Program-made: the position numbers and the translations under genes
In this document: positions 17,657-26,578 of the stretch, piece by piece
Numbering within the stretch: position 1 is the first letter of the stretch
Layout: every line of letters starts with the position of its first letter
Assembly: GCA_963676655.2 (NCBI GenBank)
Contig: CAXXKX010000004.1
Span: forward strand, 248,001-312,000
Length of the DNA stretch: 64,000 bases
From: G963676655 sp963676655
GTDB lineage: Bacteria; Verrucomicrobiota; Lentisphaeria; Victivallales; Victivallaceae
Direction of reading: 5' to 3'
The notes under the pieces: model-generated
Told to the model about the DNA's origin: nothing
Seen by the model: only the letters and a program-made list of their open reading frames with translations
Database searches by the model: none

Positions 17657-19600
17657 TTATTGAGTCTCTTTCAGTTCTTCCGGGAACGTCGGCTTTATAT
17701 TCATATGGCGCAGGGTGCGAATCGCGATATTCTTGAAAGTGGGAGCGGAAACCGTACCGCCGTAGTGACTTTTTTCCGGTTCATCGGCACTGACCAGCAA
17801 AACAAAGGCGGGTTTTTCCGCCGGGACGAAGCCGATAAATGAAGCATAGAATTTTGTATGGGAGTAAACCATTCTTTTTTTCGTTCCGATCATTACCGGT
17901 TCGAGTTTCTGACTGGTTCCGGTTTTGCCGGCGACGGAGTAGCCTTTTACCGCGGCCTGAGTGGCGGTGCCGCCCTCTCTGGTTACCAGTTTCATCATTG
18001 AAACGATTTTTGCCCAGGTGGACGGGGTTTTGTATAATTCAATTGGCGGCGGATTTTCAATCTTTTTGACAATTCCCGCTTCCTTGTTTTCCAACCGGTC
18101 GATCAGTCGCATATATGGCAGTTTGCCGTGGTTGGCTAACGCGCAATAGGCCCTGACCAACTGCAGTGGTGAAACATTGAACGCCTGGCCGATCGGGAGG
18201 CGGGCGATAGTCATGCCGTCTCCTTCCCGAATCGGATGCAGCATTCCGACATTCTCCAAGCCGATTTCAATTCCTGAACGCTTACCGAACCCGAAGCCGC
18301 GAAGCGTCTTAAAGAGATTTTTTTCTCCCATTTTTAAGGTTATTTTTGCGGTTCCGATATTACTTGATTTCTGGATTATTTCCGCGACATTCAAGTCTTT
18401 GTAGTGATGGCCGGCATCTTTCATTTTATATTGCGGCCAATAACCGTTTTCACAATAAAAAATAGTTTGCGGAGTCACAATCCCCAAGTCCAGGGCTTTG
18501 GAAACGACAATTGGTTTCATGGTCGAGCCGGGTTCGAAGTTGGCGCGCATGATGATGTTGGCGGTTTGATGCGGAGTTAAGCCGCGCCGGTCATTGGGAT
18601 TGAACGTCGGACGCTGGGCCATCGCCAGAATGTCCCCTTCGGGAGTGGCGAGGATGGCCCAGGCTGCTTTAGGGTTCCATTGCGCAACGAGTTTATCAAG
18701 TTCCTCTTCGACAATCGACTGGATCGGTTCCCGGATCGTCATGATGACATTCAGCGCGACGTTGTCTTCAGTGATCTCTACTTTCCGGTCGCCGTAATGC
18801 AGGGGACGTCCCTTGCGGGAGCGTTCATAGGTGGCAACCTGATTTTTAGAGACCAGATATTTGTTGAAATATTTTTCCAGTCCAAACGCTGATTCTTTGT
18901 TTGTTTCCTTATCGATAAAAGTGAATCCCAGCACGTTTGCCAGCATGCTGTCTTTCGGATAATAGCGGGTCCGGATTACCTTAAACTGAATACCGCGAAT
19001 AAATTTTTTGTATTGCAGTTTTTCCATTTCGGCGATTTTTTTCGCCTTTTTTAGTTTAGCCCTCGCTTTGGCGACTCTTTTGTTATATGCCTTGATTTCT
19101 TCATTCTTTTTCTGAATTTTATCTTTAAGCATATCGCCGATATTCAGCGGAACTTTGGAGTGAACCGGCGCGTAGCGATTTTTCTTGACCTCTTTTTCTC
19201 CGTCTTTGACTACTTCTCTTGTACGGACTATGAAGCTTTCCCGCAGCTTCTGATAGTCCAAATCGAGATACCGGGAGAACAACCGGGCTAGATATTCTGA
19301 ATTTTCGTCGGTTAATAACGATGGGTCCAACTGGATATTGTATACGGGGCGGTTCCCGACCAGAAGATTGCCGTTAAAATCATAGATTTCGCCGCGTTCG
19401 CCATGACTTTCTTTTGTCGATGTGTATTTCTTTTTGGCTTTTTCGTATAACTCGTCGTGCCGGAGAATCTGGACTGTATACAAGTAGCTGCCAAGGGCCA
19501 GGAATGCCAGCAGCAGCACAAATGCGATGATGACGATTCTTGATCGTATTGAATCTTCATTCCACGGCATGTACTGACTCCTGGCCTGATAAGCGGTCAA
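17657..19600 (-). CDS. ftsI: peptidoglycan D,D-transpeptidase FtsI (PBP3), 647 aa
   Basis: Cross-links septal peptidoglycan in the divisome. A single N-terminal membrane helix (about residues 24-46) precedes a dimerisation domain with a charged coiled-coil insertion (about 165-205) and the transpeptidase domain. All three catalytic motifs are intact: S359-TMK, S412-SN and K559-TGT. The length is near that of E. coli PBP3 (588), and the extra residues lie in the dimerisation domain. The gene follows ftsL and precedes a DUF4184 gene. Its presence implies that this lineage makes a peptidoglycan wall. Confidence 0.96.
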   Translation of the reverse strand: MTAYQARSQYMPWNEDSIRSRIVIIAFVLLLAFLALGSYLYTVQILRHDELYEKAKKKYTSTKESHGERGEIYDFNGNLLVGNRPVYNIQLDPSLLTDENSEYLARLFSRYLDLDYQKLRESFIVRTREVVKDGEKEVKKNRYAPVHSKVPLNIGDMLKDKIQKKNEEIKAYNKRVAKARAKLKKAKKIAEMEKLQYKKFIRGIQFKVIRTRYYPKDSMLANVLGFTFIDKETNKESAFGLEKYFNKYLVSKNQVATYERSRKGRPLHYGDRKVEITEDNVALNVIMTIREPIQSIVEEELDKLVAQWNPKAAWAILATPEGDILAMAQRPTFNPNDRRGLTPHQTANIIMRANFEPGSTMKPIVVSKALDLGIVTPQTIFYCENGYWPQYKMKDAGHHYKDLNVAEIIQKSSNIGTAKITLKMGEKNLFKTLRGFGFGKRSGIEIGLENVGMLHPIREGDGMTIARLPIGQAFNVSPLQLVRAYCALANHGKLPYMRLIDRLENKEAGIVKKIENPPPIELYKTPSTWAKIVSMMKLVTREGGTATQAAVKGYSVAGKTGTSQKLEPVMIGTKKRMVYSHTKFYASFIGFVPAEKPAFVLLVSADEPEKSHYGGTVSAPTFKNIAIRTLRHMNIKPTFPEELKETQ

Positions 19601-19701
19601 GCTTATTTTTCTATAACATCACAGACTTCGATTTATATTCAAATACCGCGATTATCTTGTTATAGATAATTATGATCTAAAACTTATTACGAAATTCCCG
19701 G

Positions 19702-20124
19702 TTAACGCAACGTTAGACGAGAACCGGTACTGACGGTGCCGGTATCTTTGGCATCTTTCCGGTTGTACGGGACAATCGCCAACTGTTTGATCTGAGTGTG
19801 GAGCGGAGCTCTGAGCTGCAGATTGAACTTGACGATACGACTACTGATTTCGGGCCAGCTGGAAAGCTTTTCCCGGCGCAACCTGAGGTTTTCCGCTTCC
19901 AGGCGCATCCGGGCAATTTTGATCTGGAGCTGTCTGGCTTCTTCATCAAGTTTGTCGATCCGGTTGTTCAAGACGATTCTGGCGTTGGCAATACAGAAGA
20001 CCACCGACAGCAGTATTACAACATTAAGTACTGCGGTCAGCGCTTGAAAGCCGACATGGATATTTGAATCGTCGTTACGACGATTGTCCTTTTTTTTACT
20101 GGTAGTTCCTGCTGTTAAAATCAT
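19702..20124 (-). CDS. ftsL: FtsL-like cell-division protein, 140 aa
   Basis: Short cytoplasmic N-terminus, one membrane helix (about residues 28-48: ALTAVLNVVILLSVVFCIANA) and a leucine-zipper-like periplasmic coiled coil (about 52-85), all as in FtsL. Sequence conservation in this family is very low, so the call rests on topology and on the position between rsmH and ftsI, where ftsL normally sits. The C-terminal 50 residues are longer than usual. Confidence 0.75.
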   Translation of the reverse strand: MILTAGTTSKKKDNRRNDDSNIHVGFQALTAVLNVVILLSVVFCIANARIVLNNRIDKLDEEARQLQIKIARMRLEAENLRLRREKLSSWPEISSRIVKFNLQLRAPLHTQIKQLAIVPYNRKDAKDTGTVSTGSRLTLR

Positions 20125-20165
20125 GCTGCCACCCTTTTTGCAAATATGTCCAAGTATTCTTTTCC

Positions 20166-21140
20166 TTACAGTTTTTCAGCCGCGCGCAATTTCGCTGATG
20201 CGGAGCGGCGGTTTATTTCAAGTTCATCCGCATCGGCCACTACCGGTTTGCGGGTTAAAATCTTTATTTCACTATGATGATTGCAGATGCAAACCGGACA
20301 ACCCGGCGGGCAAATGCAGTCAGTTGCTTTGTCGCGGAAGAATTGTTTAACGATCCGGTCTTCCAGTGAATGGAAACTGATCATTACCAGTCTTCCGCCC
20401 GGTTTTAAAATGTTTACCGCTGACTCAAGCGCCTTCTTGAGTTCTCCGAGTTCATCGTTCACCGCGATCCGCAGTGCCTGAAAACAGAGTGTCGCTGCCG
20501 GTAAACCGCGTTTTCGCGGATTCCCCAGCACTTTTTCACACAGTTCCGCCAACTCGGATGTCTCGGTCCAGGGCGCTGTCTCACGCTGGGCGACAATCGC
20601 TCTGGCCAGGGCTCGGCTTTTGGGGATTTCACCGTAGTCCCGGAAAATCTCGGCCAATTCGTCTTCGGTAGCGTTATTCAAGAGCCGGCTGGCGGTGTTG
20701 GGCGAACGTTTATCCATTCGCATGTCCAACGGTCCATTCAGGCGGTGAGAAAATCCGCGGTCCGCATCGTCTATTTGCGGAGAGGATATTCCCAGATCCA
20801 GCAGAACGCCGTCGACGAGGTCCCACCCTATATCGTGGGCGTGCTCCGCCAGATCTCCAAACTTGCCTCTCGTGAGGTGGGTGCGGCCGGAAGCGAAGCT
20901 CAGAGTTTCCCGCGCTCTGATTAATGCGTCGCCGTCGCGATCGATACCCAACACCTCAGCCTTCTGGTTTTCCTGTAAAATCAAACTGCTGTGTCCGCCG
21001 CAGCCGAGGGTTCCGTCAATGATTCGGACCGCTCCTTCGCGGCAGTTCAGAAATTCCAACACTGCTTTTGGAAGGACCGGAATATGGGAGTAATCCAATA
21101 CCTTTTTGTCATTTGAAGTTGTGTTGTTCTTTTCTGTCAT
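20166..21140 (-). CDS. rsmH: 16S rRNA m4C1402 methyltransferase RsmH, 324 aa
   Basis: S-adenosylmethionine-dependent N4-methylation of C1402 in 16S rRNA. The sequence shows HIPVLPKAVLEFL at the start, the SAM-binding DGTLGCGGHS motif, LDLGISSPQID, FSHRLNGPLDMRMD and the Cys-rich segment CICPPGCPVCIC near the C-terminus. The length fits the family. The ATG overlaps the mraZ stop codon by four bases (ATGA), so the two are coupled. Confidence 0.97.
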   Translation of the reverse strand: MTEKNNTTSNDKKVLDYSHIPVLPKAVLEFLNCREGAVRIIDGTLGCGGHSSLILQENQKAEVLGIDRDGDALIRARETLSFASGRTHLTRGKFGDLAEHAHDIGWDLVDGVLLDLGISSPQIDDADRGFSHRLNGPLDMRMDKRSPNTASRLLNNATEDELAEIFRDYGEIPKSRALARAIVAQRETAPWTETSELAELCEKVLGNPRKRGLPAATLCFQALRIAVNDELGELKKALESAVNILKPGGRLVMISFHSLEDRIVKQFFRDKATDCICPPGCPVCICNHHSEIKILTRKPVVADADELEINRRSASAKLRAAEKL

Positions 21141-21649
21141 TTCTTATTTTTCAAAGCATTCCTGAATATTTCAGAAAGCGAATCTCCTTTACACGCTTCT
21201 TTAACTTTATCCAGATACGGTTTCATGTCTTTCGGTTTCTGCGGCCAGTTTTCCGGCGCGCATATTCTGATATAAGACAAAGAACCGATCATCTGCAGTT
21301 TCGACTCCACGCCGATGCTCTCAAGCAGTTCACGGTCAAGTTTGATCCGCCCCTGCTTGTCGCACAGACATTCCCGGGTGGACGACCCAATCCACGACAT
21401 AACCAGCTGCAAATCCGGGTCAAGCATTGCTTCCCGGCTCAGTTTCTCCATATATTCATCCATCATATAGAAAGGCAGCAGCAACAGGTCATTATTCATG
21501 CCCGGCACCAGTACCAGCACCAGATCTTTGTTCCGGCGACGCCATTCACTGGGCATCGGGACCCGGTATTGGCTATCCAGGGAACGCTCGTAGGCGCTGG
21601 AGAAAAAAGGTTTTTGTCTGCTCTGTTCCATCTGCGGTTCACTCATCAT
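21137..21649 (-). CDS. mraZ: MraZ transcriptional regulator, 170 aa
   Basis: Two AbrB-like halves are present: YERSLDSQYRVPMPSEWR and ECLCDKQGRIKLDRELLESIG. MraZ binds direct repeats at its own promoter and represses the division cluster; here a matching repeat array is present at 21721-21760. The protein is about 25 residues longer than the usual 143-152, with a charged C-terminal extension. First gene of the operon. Confidence 0.95.
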   Translation of the reverse strand: MMSEPQMEQSRQKPFFSSAYERSLDSQYRVPMPSEWRRRNKDLVLVLVPGMNNDLLLLPFYMMDEYMEKLSREAMLDPDLQLVMSWIGSSTRECLCDKQGRIKLDRELLESIGVESKLQMIGSLSYIRICAPENWPQKPKDMKPYLDKVKEACKGDSLSEIFRNALKNKK

Positions 21650-21720
21650 TACCGGATATTACTTTCCCTGACAACGGCTTTGGCTCCCGGTACAAACCAA
21701 AATGTCCCTGTTCTTCTCTT

Positions 21721-21760
21721 AATTCTCCCTTTTTAATGCTAATTCTCCCTATTTAACCCT
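21721..21760 (-). promoter_or_regulatory. MraZ box: four 10-bp units upstream of mraZ
   Basis: Read on the minus strand the segment divides into exact 10-base units: AGGGTTAAAT, AGGGAGAATT, AGCATTAAAA, AGGGAGAATT. Three of the four begin AGGG. MraZ in other bacteria recognises GGG-centred repeats with 10-base period between the promoter and the gene, so this is a good operator candidate. Confidence 0.75.
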
Positions 21761-21762
21761 AT

Positions 21763-21789
21763 AGTATACTTTCTCCACCCATTTTGCAA
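21763..21789 (-). promoter_or_regulatory. candidate promoter of the mraZ operon
   Basis: TTGCAA (21784-21789) and TATACT (21763-21768) on the minus strand, 15 bp apart; the spacing is short. The start would fall within the first AGGG unit of the MraZ box. The segment 21790-21982 holds no gene. Confidence 0.45.
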
Positions 21790-21982
21790 CTTTTTTATTA
21801 AGAAAAACCGTAAAAAAAAGTTTTTTTTCAAAATCCCACGTAGTGGGGGGGATATTTTTCGCGTAAAAGGGCCTGGAATCATATTTTCCGAAAATATATT
21901 CATCCGGATTTGCTTTTCACATGGAAACAGATTAGATTGATATGATAGTAATTTTGCATTAATAAACGAGCACTTGTTTTAA

Positions 21983-22339
21983 ATGGATCGGGAAAATCTT
22001 TTTGGTATCGTTATAAGAACCTCGGATATTCAACGCAGCAGGTTCTTTTTCAGTAATATTTTGATGTTGGGCGAACCTGAGCTGGATTCGAATTTCTGGT
22101 TGAGGTATGCTTTGCCTGGCGGCGGTGATTTGTTTGTGGAAGCGTCGCCGGCTCCTCCGGTGATGCTGGAGGGGTATCGCCGAATGCCATGGGTGTACCG
22201 CCCGGATGACCCCGAAAAAGTGCTTGCCTCACTACGCAAGGCCGGTTACAATACCGAAGCCAAAGTGCTTGAACAGGGAGAGATGACCCTGCACCGGGTT
22301 ACCGATCCTGATGATAATATCTTCTTTGTTGCTGAATAA
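21983..22339 (+). CDS. VOC-fold (glyoxalase/bleomycin-resistance-like) protein, 118 aa
   Basis: One complete VOC unit: FGIVIRTSDIQRSRFFFSNIL at the N-terminus and VTDPDDNIFFVAE at the end, the usual opening and closing strands of the family. The metal ligands are not obvious, since the first-strand His of glyoxalases is absent. The enzyme role, if any, is open. The start lacks a strong ribosome site. It is followed three bases later by the CapA-like gene, so the two are probably one operon. Confidence 0.78.
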   Translation: MDRENLFGIVIRTSDIQRSRFFFSNILMLGEPELDSNFWLRYALPGGGDLFVEASPAPPVMLEGYRRMPWVYRPDDPEKVLASLRKAGYNTEAKVLEQGEMTLHRVTDPDDNIFFVAE

Positions 22340-22342
22340 TAA

Positions 22343-23596
22343 ATGAAAGAAAATCAAATGCTTGATTCAAAGTGTTTTGTTCGTGTTTCATCCGGATCTG
22401 ATCAGGAATTTAAAGTTTTAATTTCCGGGGACTGCTGTCCGCAGGGCATTGGCGAAGAACTGGTTAACGCCGGAAAGGCTGACTCTATTTTATCTGATAT
22501 TGTTCCGTTGACATCCGCCGCTGATGTGGCAATCCTTCAGTTTGAAGCTCCGTTGACGGAGGCAAGTTCCCCGATCATTAAATCCGGACCGCCGCTGAAA
22601 GTGCATCCAAATTGTATCGACCTGATTAAAGCCGGTGGTTATGACACGGTAACCCTGGCCAACAATCATACCGGTGATCATGGGGAAGATGCGTTATTGG
22701 AAACTTTACAGAGAATCGATGACGCGGGGATTTGCCGGGTCGGAGCCGGAAAAGACCTTGAAGATGCCAATAAACCTTTAGTTATTGAGAAAAACGGTTT
22801 TAAACTTACAGTTATCAACGCGGCCGAACATGAATTCGGCAGTGCCGGGCCAAACAAGCCGGGAGCCGCGCCTTTGGATCCGTTTCATTTGATCAAAACG
22901 ATTCGTGAAACTTCTACTAAATCGGATGCGGTCATTGTGATTATCCACGGCGGAAATGAGTATAATCCGGTTCCAAGTCCCAGAATGGTCAGCACATATC
23001 GTGCGTTCGCCGATGCCGGCGCGACTGCGGTTGTCAATATTCATACTCATTGTCCACAGGGAATTGAAATGTACAACGGCGTTCCGATTGTCTACAGTCT
23101 CGGAAATTTTTATTTCCCGTATGATGGACGTCCGCTTGCCTGGTCGCTGGGGTATTCCGTTACCATCGGATTTTCACGTGACGGCGCTGCGAGTTTGCAG
23201 GTTCATCCGCATACTTTTGCTCCGGATAATACCAGAGTTCGTTCATTGAGCGAGGCTGGTACAGCAAAATTTGCCGCTTATCTTAACAAGTTGTCAGAAC
23301 CGCTGTCCCAACTGGCCTTAGTTCAGAAATATTTTGAAGCCTGGGCCGGTACTCGAGGCGGGGGAATGGTTGATCTCTACAAACGCGCAGAGAATTGGCA
23401 GGAAAAGGCAAAAACACCGGAAGGTTTGTTTGAACTGATGCCGCTTCGCAACCTCCTGACATGTGAAGCTCATCATGAACTGCTGTCTACTTTCTGGCGG
23501 CTGGTAGAAGAGGTGCGTCTTGATGAAGCCAAAGCGTTTATGCCGGAACTCGAAAAGCTGGCTGACGTTTCTGAATTCTCCAACGAAATGGCTTGA
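22343..23596 (+). CDS. CapA family metallophosphatase-like protein, 417 aa
   Basis: Matches the PGA_cap/CapA fold, related to calcineurin-like phosphoesterases: ISGDCCPQG, LQFEAPLT, TLANNHTGDHGEDAL, IIHGGNEY, VNIHTHCPQG and SLGNFYF in the correct order. Family members act in poly-gamma-glutamate or capsule synthesis, or are of unknown function. No signal peptide or membrane segment is seen, and no capBC genes are nearby, so a capsule role is doubtful. The C-terminal 120 residues are helical and unassigned. Confidence 0.85.
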   Translation: MKENQMLDSKCFVRVSSGSDQEFKVLISGDCCPQGIGEELVNAGKADSILSDIVPLTSAADVAILQFEAPLTEASSPIIKSGPPLKVHPNCIDLIKAGGYDTVTLANNHTGDHGEDALLETLQRIDDAGICRVGAGKDLEDANKPLVIEKNGFKLTVINAAEHEFGSAGPNKPGAAPLDPFHLIKTIRETSTKSDAVIVIIHGGNEYNPVPSPRMVSTYRAFADAGATAVVNIHTHCPQGIEMYNGVPIVYSLGNFYFPYDGRPLAWSLGYSVTIGFSRDGAASLQVHPHTFAPDNTRVRSLSEAGTAKFAAYLNKLSEPLSQLALVQKYFEAWAGTRGGGMVDLYKRAENWQEKAKTPEGLFELMPLRNLLTCEAHHELLSTFWRLVEEVRLDEAKAFMPELEKLADVSEFSNEMA

Positions 23597-24038
23597 TAAT
23601 ATCTTTTTCAGTACTCTTTATTGTATGGCTTTTTTCGTTTTAAAAGTAGCATTACTTGATTTTTGATTTATGTGTAAGTGGCTGAAAATAAATATCATAG
23701 TAATGATTTGCCATGCGGGACTTTCCGCTTGTTTGCATTAGTTGCAGGGGATGAGCATATATTCATCCCAACTTCAGGTAAAGTTTTCCCCAACTATTCT
23801 TTCAATCCAGTCGTTTGTTCATGGAAAAAGCATTTATCAAGAGAATAATCGTTTCAATTGATATTTTTGCTTTGTTTGTAATGTCCGACAAAAAGGATTA
23901 TATTTAATTGAGATGATATAGGAGACGCGGAAAGGCTGGATTTTTTTCACAGTCACAGTTTATTTTAAAAGTTTTTTTGATGATTCAAAAATAATAGAGA
24001 TACGGGTAGAATCTTGATAAGGTAAGGGAGATAATTCT
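23597..24038. other. intergenic region, no gene recognised
   Basis: About 440 A/T-rich bases between the CapA-like and CbrC-like genes. No tRNA, terminator or convincing promoter was found. It marks the left side of the accessory stretch. Confidence 0.6.
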
Positions 24039-24575
24039 ATGACTTTTACATATTTTGAAAATCCAGGCGACTTTGCCTATATGGCTGATGGTGGACAGGT
24101 TTGTCACTTTTGCCAGGTAGCTGCTAATTGTCTCGATGGGTCTCACTTTTTTGGGGCGAAGGAAATAGGGGCAGTTTGTTTTTCGTGTATGCAGAAAGGC
24201 TGCCTTATCGAGTTGGATATATCTGCAAACGAAATAGATGTATCATTGCTTAATCCGAGTTTAATCGATGTTAACAAGGTTGCAAATGAGATCAGGTATT
24301 GTACTCCGTCAGTTCCAACCTGGCAGGAATCATTTTGGCCCATTAAGCATGGCAGACCATATAAATTTATAAAAATAGCCTCAAAGATCGATTATGAATC
24401 AAAAGAGCATTTTATCAAATCTTTATATGATAATGATAATGATAATGATCCTGAATGGTTATGGGAGATGTTGCCCGGGCACAGGATTGCAAATCTACAA
24501 GAAGGCCAATATGATTTGTCTTGTTATTTGTATGACTTGGACGGGGATATTTTAACTACTTGGGATGCAAATTAA
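24039..24575 (+). CDS. CbrC family (UPF0167) protein, 178 aa
   Basis: Resembles CbrC, linked in E. coli to tolerance of colicin E2. The N-terminal FTYFENPGDF start, a CxxC pair (VCHFCQ) with a second cysteine pair later (VCFSCMQKGC), and TPSVPTWQESFWPIKH match the family pattern. The two pairs could bind zinc. The ATG has a GGGAG site. A run of GATAAT repeats (24429-24449) encodes a DND-rich stretch. It heads a set of unrelated, A/T-rich small genes and may be an immunity or stress-tolerance protein. Confidence 0.7.
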   Translation: MTFTYFENPGDFAYMADGGQVCHFCQVAANCLDGSHFFGAKEIGAVCFSCMQKGCLIELDISANEIDVSLLNPSLIDVNKVANEIRYCTPSVPTWQESFWPIKHGRPYKFIKIASKIDYESKEHFIKSLYDNDNDNDPEWLWEMLPGHRIANLQEGQYDLSCYLYDLDGDILTTWDAN

Positions 24576-24760
24576 GATGATAAGTATTTTAAACCTGAAT
24601 CTGCCATTCTGGAAGACAATTCAAAATGTGTTTTTAAGAGGTGTTTTTTTACTTTAAGGTTAAAAATGGTCTGGGTATGGATAAACATTGAGAAGGCCAA
24701 CTAATTAAGATCTAATAAATTACAAAACCACAAGTTTGAGGAGTAATAACAGAAAATATT

Positions 24761-25333
24761 ATGTGTAAAAGTTGGGGTGAAATTTACCTTAATCATTATG
24801 AAAAGTATTTTGGTCAATACGCAAATGCAAATATTTATAAAAATCATAATGCAGAGTCGTTGCAATTACTCGAATACGATAAGGTCTTTTCCCGTTGCAA
24901 AGTATATTGTTCTTTAGGGCTAAGTAAATACCCTCAAGAAAATAATTTTGCAGAGGTGTTTATTCCAATAGATGATGCTATCGGAAAGAATATTGAATTA
25001 GTGCCTGATGTTATAGCTGCAGCTCTTTTTGGGATAATATGTTCAAAAACGCCTTTACAAAGAGGTACTGTCGTAGATCAAATAAAGTTAAGAAATAAGG
25101 GATTTTTCGAACAGTGGAACAAAGACGCCATTTATTTTACATTTGCATTTGACCTTCCGGCAAGCTTTGAAGAAATAAAAATTAATGGCAAGTCCGGGTT
25201 CGTATACACTGGTTTTTTCATCTCTCAAAAAGAGTATGAATGTTTATGTAAATATAAGCCTGATGCTTTTGAACAATTGTTTCAAAAAGCGCAGGTTGAT
25301 GTTTATGACTTATCAAGGCCAAGTATTGTTTGA
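24761..25333 (+). CDS. SUFU-like (suppressor-of-fused domain) protein, possible immunity protein, 190 aa
   Basis: Soluble, acidic protein with no signal peptide. The segments CKVYCSLGLSKYP, FAEVFIPIDDA, AIYFTFAFDLPASFEEIKINGK and GFFISQKEYECL resemble bacterial suppressor-of-fused/YqcF-type proteins, several of which are immunity proteins for contact-dependent or LXG toxins. The match comes from memory of the family and was not searched. The nearest purine-rich site (GAGGAG) is about 17 bases upstream, too far for normal initiation. Neighbours are a CbrC-like gene and a zinc-ribbon membrane protein. No toxin gene is adjacent. Confidence 0.5.
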   Translation: MCKSWGEIYLNHYEKYFGQYANANIYKNHNAESLQLLEYDKVFSRCKVYCSLGLSKYPQENNFAEVFIPIDDAIGKNIELVPDVIAAALFGIICSKTPLQRGTVVDQIKLRNKGFFEQWNKDAIYFTFAFDLPASFEEIKINGKSGFVYTGFFISQKEYECLCKYKPDAFEQLFQKAQVDVYDLSRPSIV

Positions 25334-25523
25334 TTGCAGGATATTTTTGCCAACGCGCTATTAGGAAAAATGGAGAAAGAAGGACAAACTGCGGAGATGA
25401 AAAGAGTTATTTTAGCTCCAATTACGCTATTTTAGAAAATAACGAATCCCAGATTTAGGTCCTGTTATATTAAAAAATATTTAACTGAAGAATTGGCCCG
25501 AACCCTAAAGATTTGTAATTCTC

Positions 25524-26528
25524 ATGAGTAATAGTAGAGATCATTTAATCATTGGAATTTTCAATAAAGTTATTTTTATTGTTTTTCTCTGCCTGGTTAC
25601 AACTCTTGTTATATGTAGTCATTATTCTAATGAAGACTTTTTGATACTTGGGTATTTTATATTTCTCAGTGGGATTGCCTTTGTGCTCTCTTCTGGCTGT
25701 CAAAAATGCGGACGAAGGCCGACAATAGATTTTTATTTAAAATTTTTCAATTCATGGGTTACTCCTTGTCCATATTGTGATGATGAGGAAAATTTACAGT
25801 TAACATCCGCTGCCTGGCAAATACAATTTGCGGAATACGTCATAACAAATTGCAAAAAAATGATACTTCTGGTTATGTGTATGATCATTACTGTACTCAT
25901 TGCTTTACATTTATTTTTTCCTGACATCTATTGGTTTTATAAAATATGGCTGGGATGTGTAACAGCTGTTTTCCTGAGTATAGTTGTAATATTTATATTT
26001 AGACGCAGACTTATTACTACTCCCCAAAATCCCCGGCTGTTCAATAAAGAATTCAAAAGAAAATGTTATTTTGCAGGTGCAGTGTTTTTGGGGGTATTTT
26101 GTTTCGGGATGACTGCATTGCCAGGTTTTATTCAGATTGAGCAAGAACTTAATAAGGTTCGTTCTATTTCGTCAAAAAAAATTTCCGGAGTTTCATTAAA
26201 AGATAAAAATTATACTTCCGCAGCCAAGATTTCTCTCTTGAAAAAATCTTGTTCACAAGCAAAACTTTTCCATCCCAACCATGAATTAGCCGGAGCAGAA
26301 TTCAATTTTATTATTGCCATGGATAACGGTGAAACTATGAGTTATACTGCCTGTATTTACAAAAATCATATGAAAGATATCGTTCTGCTTTATCCAACCT
26401 ATCATAGTGAGAAAAAAATATTGCTTCCGGGAGCCGCAGATTTACTTGCTCCGGAAACCAGTAAAAATAAAAGCGACAACAAGCCGACAGGAGGAAATAT
26501 CGGCCTCTGGAATAATACATTCCGGTGA
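25524..26528 (+). CDS. membrane protein with zinc-ribbon-like cysteines, 334 aa
   Basis: Not recognised. Five hydrophobic helices are visible: about 13-33 and 37-57, then about 110-130, 137-157 and 183-203. Between the second and third lies CxxC (CQKCGRR) followed by CPYC about 25 residues later, a likely zinc ribbon on the cytoplasmic face. The C-terminal 130 residues are soluble, with a possible beta domain (ELAGAEFNFIIAMDNGE). No Shine-Dalgarno is visible before the ATG. Base composition is A/T rich, like the genes on both sides. Confidence 0.7.
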   Translation: MSNSRDHLIIGIFNKVIFIVFLCLVTTLVICSHYSNEDFLILGYFIFLSGIAFVLSSGCQKCGRRPTIDFYLKFFNSWVTPCPYCDDEENLQLTSAAWQIQFAEYVITNCKKMILLVMCMIITVLIALHLFFPDIYWFYKIWLGCVTAVFLSIVVIFIFRRRLITTPQNPRLFNKEFKRKCYFAGAVFLGVFCFGMTALPGFIQIEQELNKVRSISSKKISGVSLKDKNYTSAAKISLLKKSCSQAKLFHPNHELAGAEFNFIIAMDNGETMSYTACIYKNHMKDIVLLYPTYHSEKKILLPGAADLLAPETSKNKSDNKPTGGNIGLWNNTFR

Positions 26529-26578
26529 CTGTATGAGGATAATAATTTGAATCTGACATCAAAGGATGAGAATGAAAA

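Noticed and set aside
21068..21736. 222-aa open frame antisense to mraZ and rsmH
   Set aside because: It lies entirely opposite two well-conserved genes, has no homology that I recognise and no ribosome site; an antisense shadow.
21835..21870. CCCAC/GTGGG hairpin followed by T residues
   Set aside because: No gene on either strand ends here, so a terminator is not supported; the stem is short.
24429..24449. GATAAT hexamer repeats in the CbrC-like gene as a phase-variable tract
   Set aside because: The unit is six bases, so copy-number change would not shift the frame, and only 3.5 copies are present.
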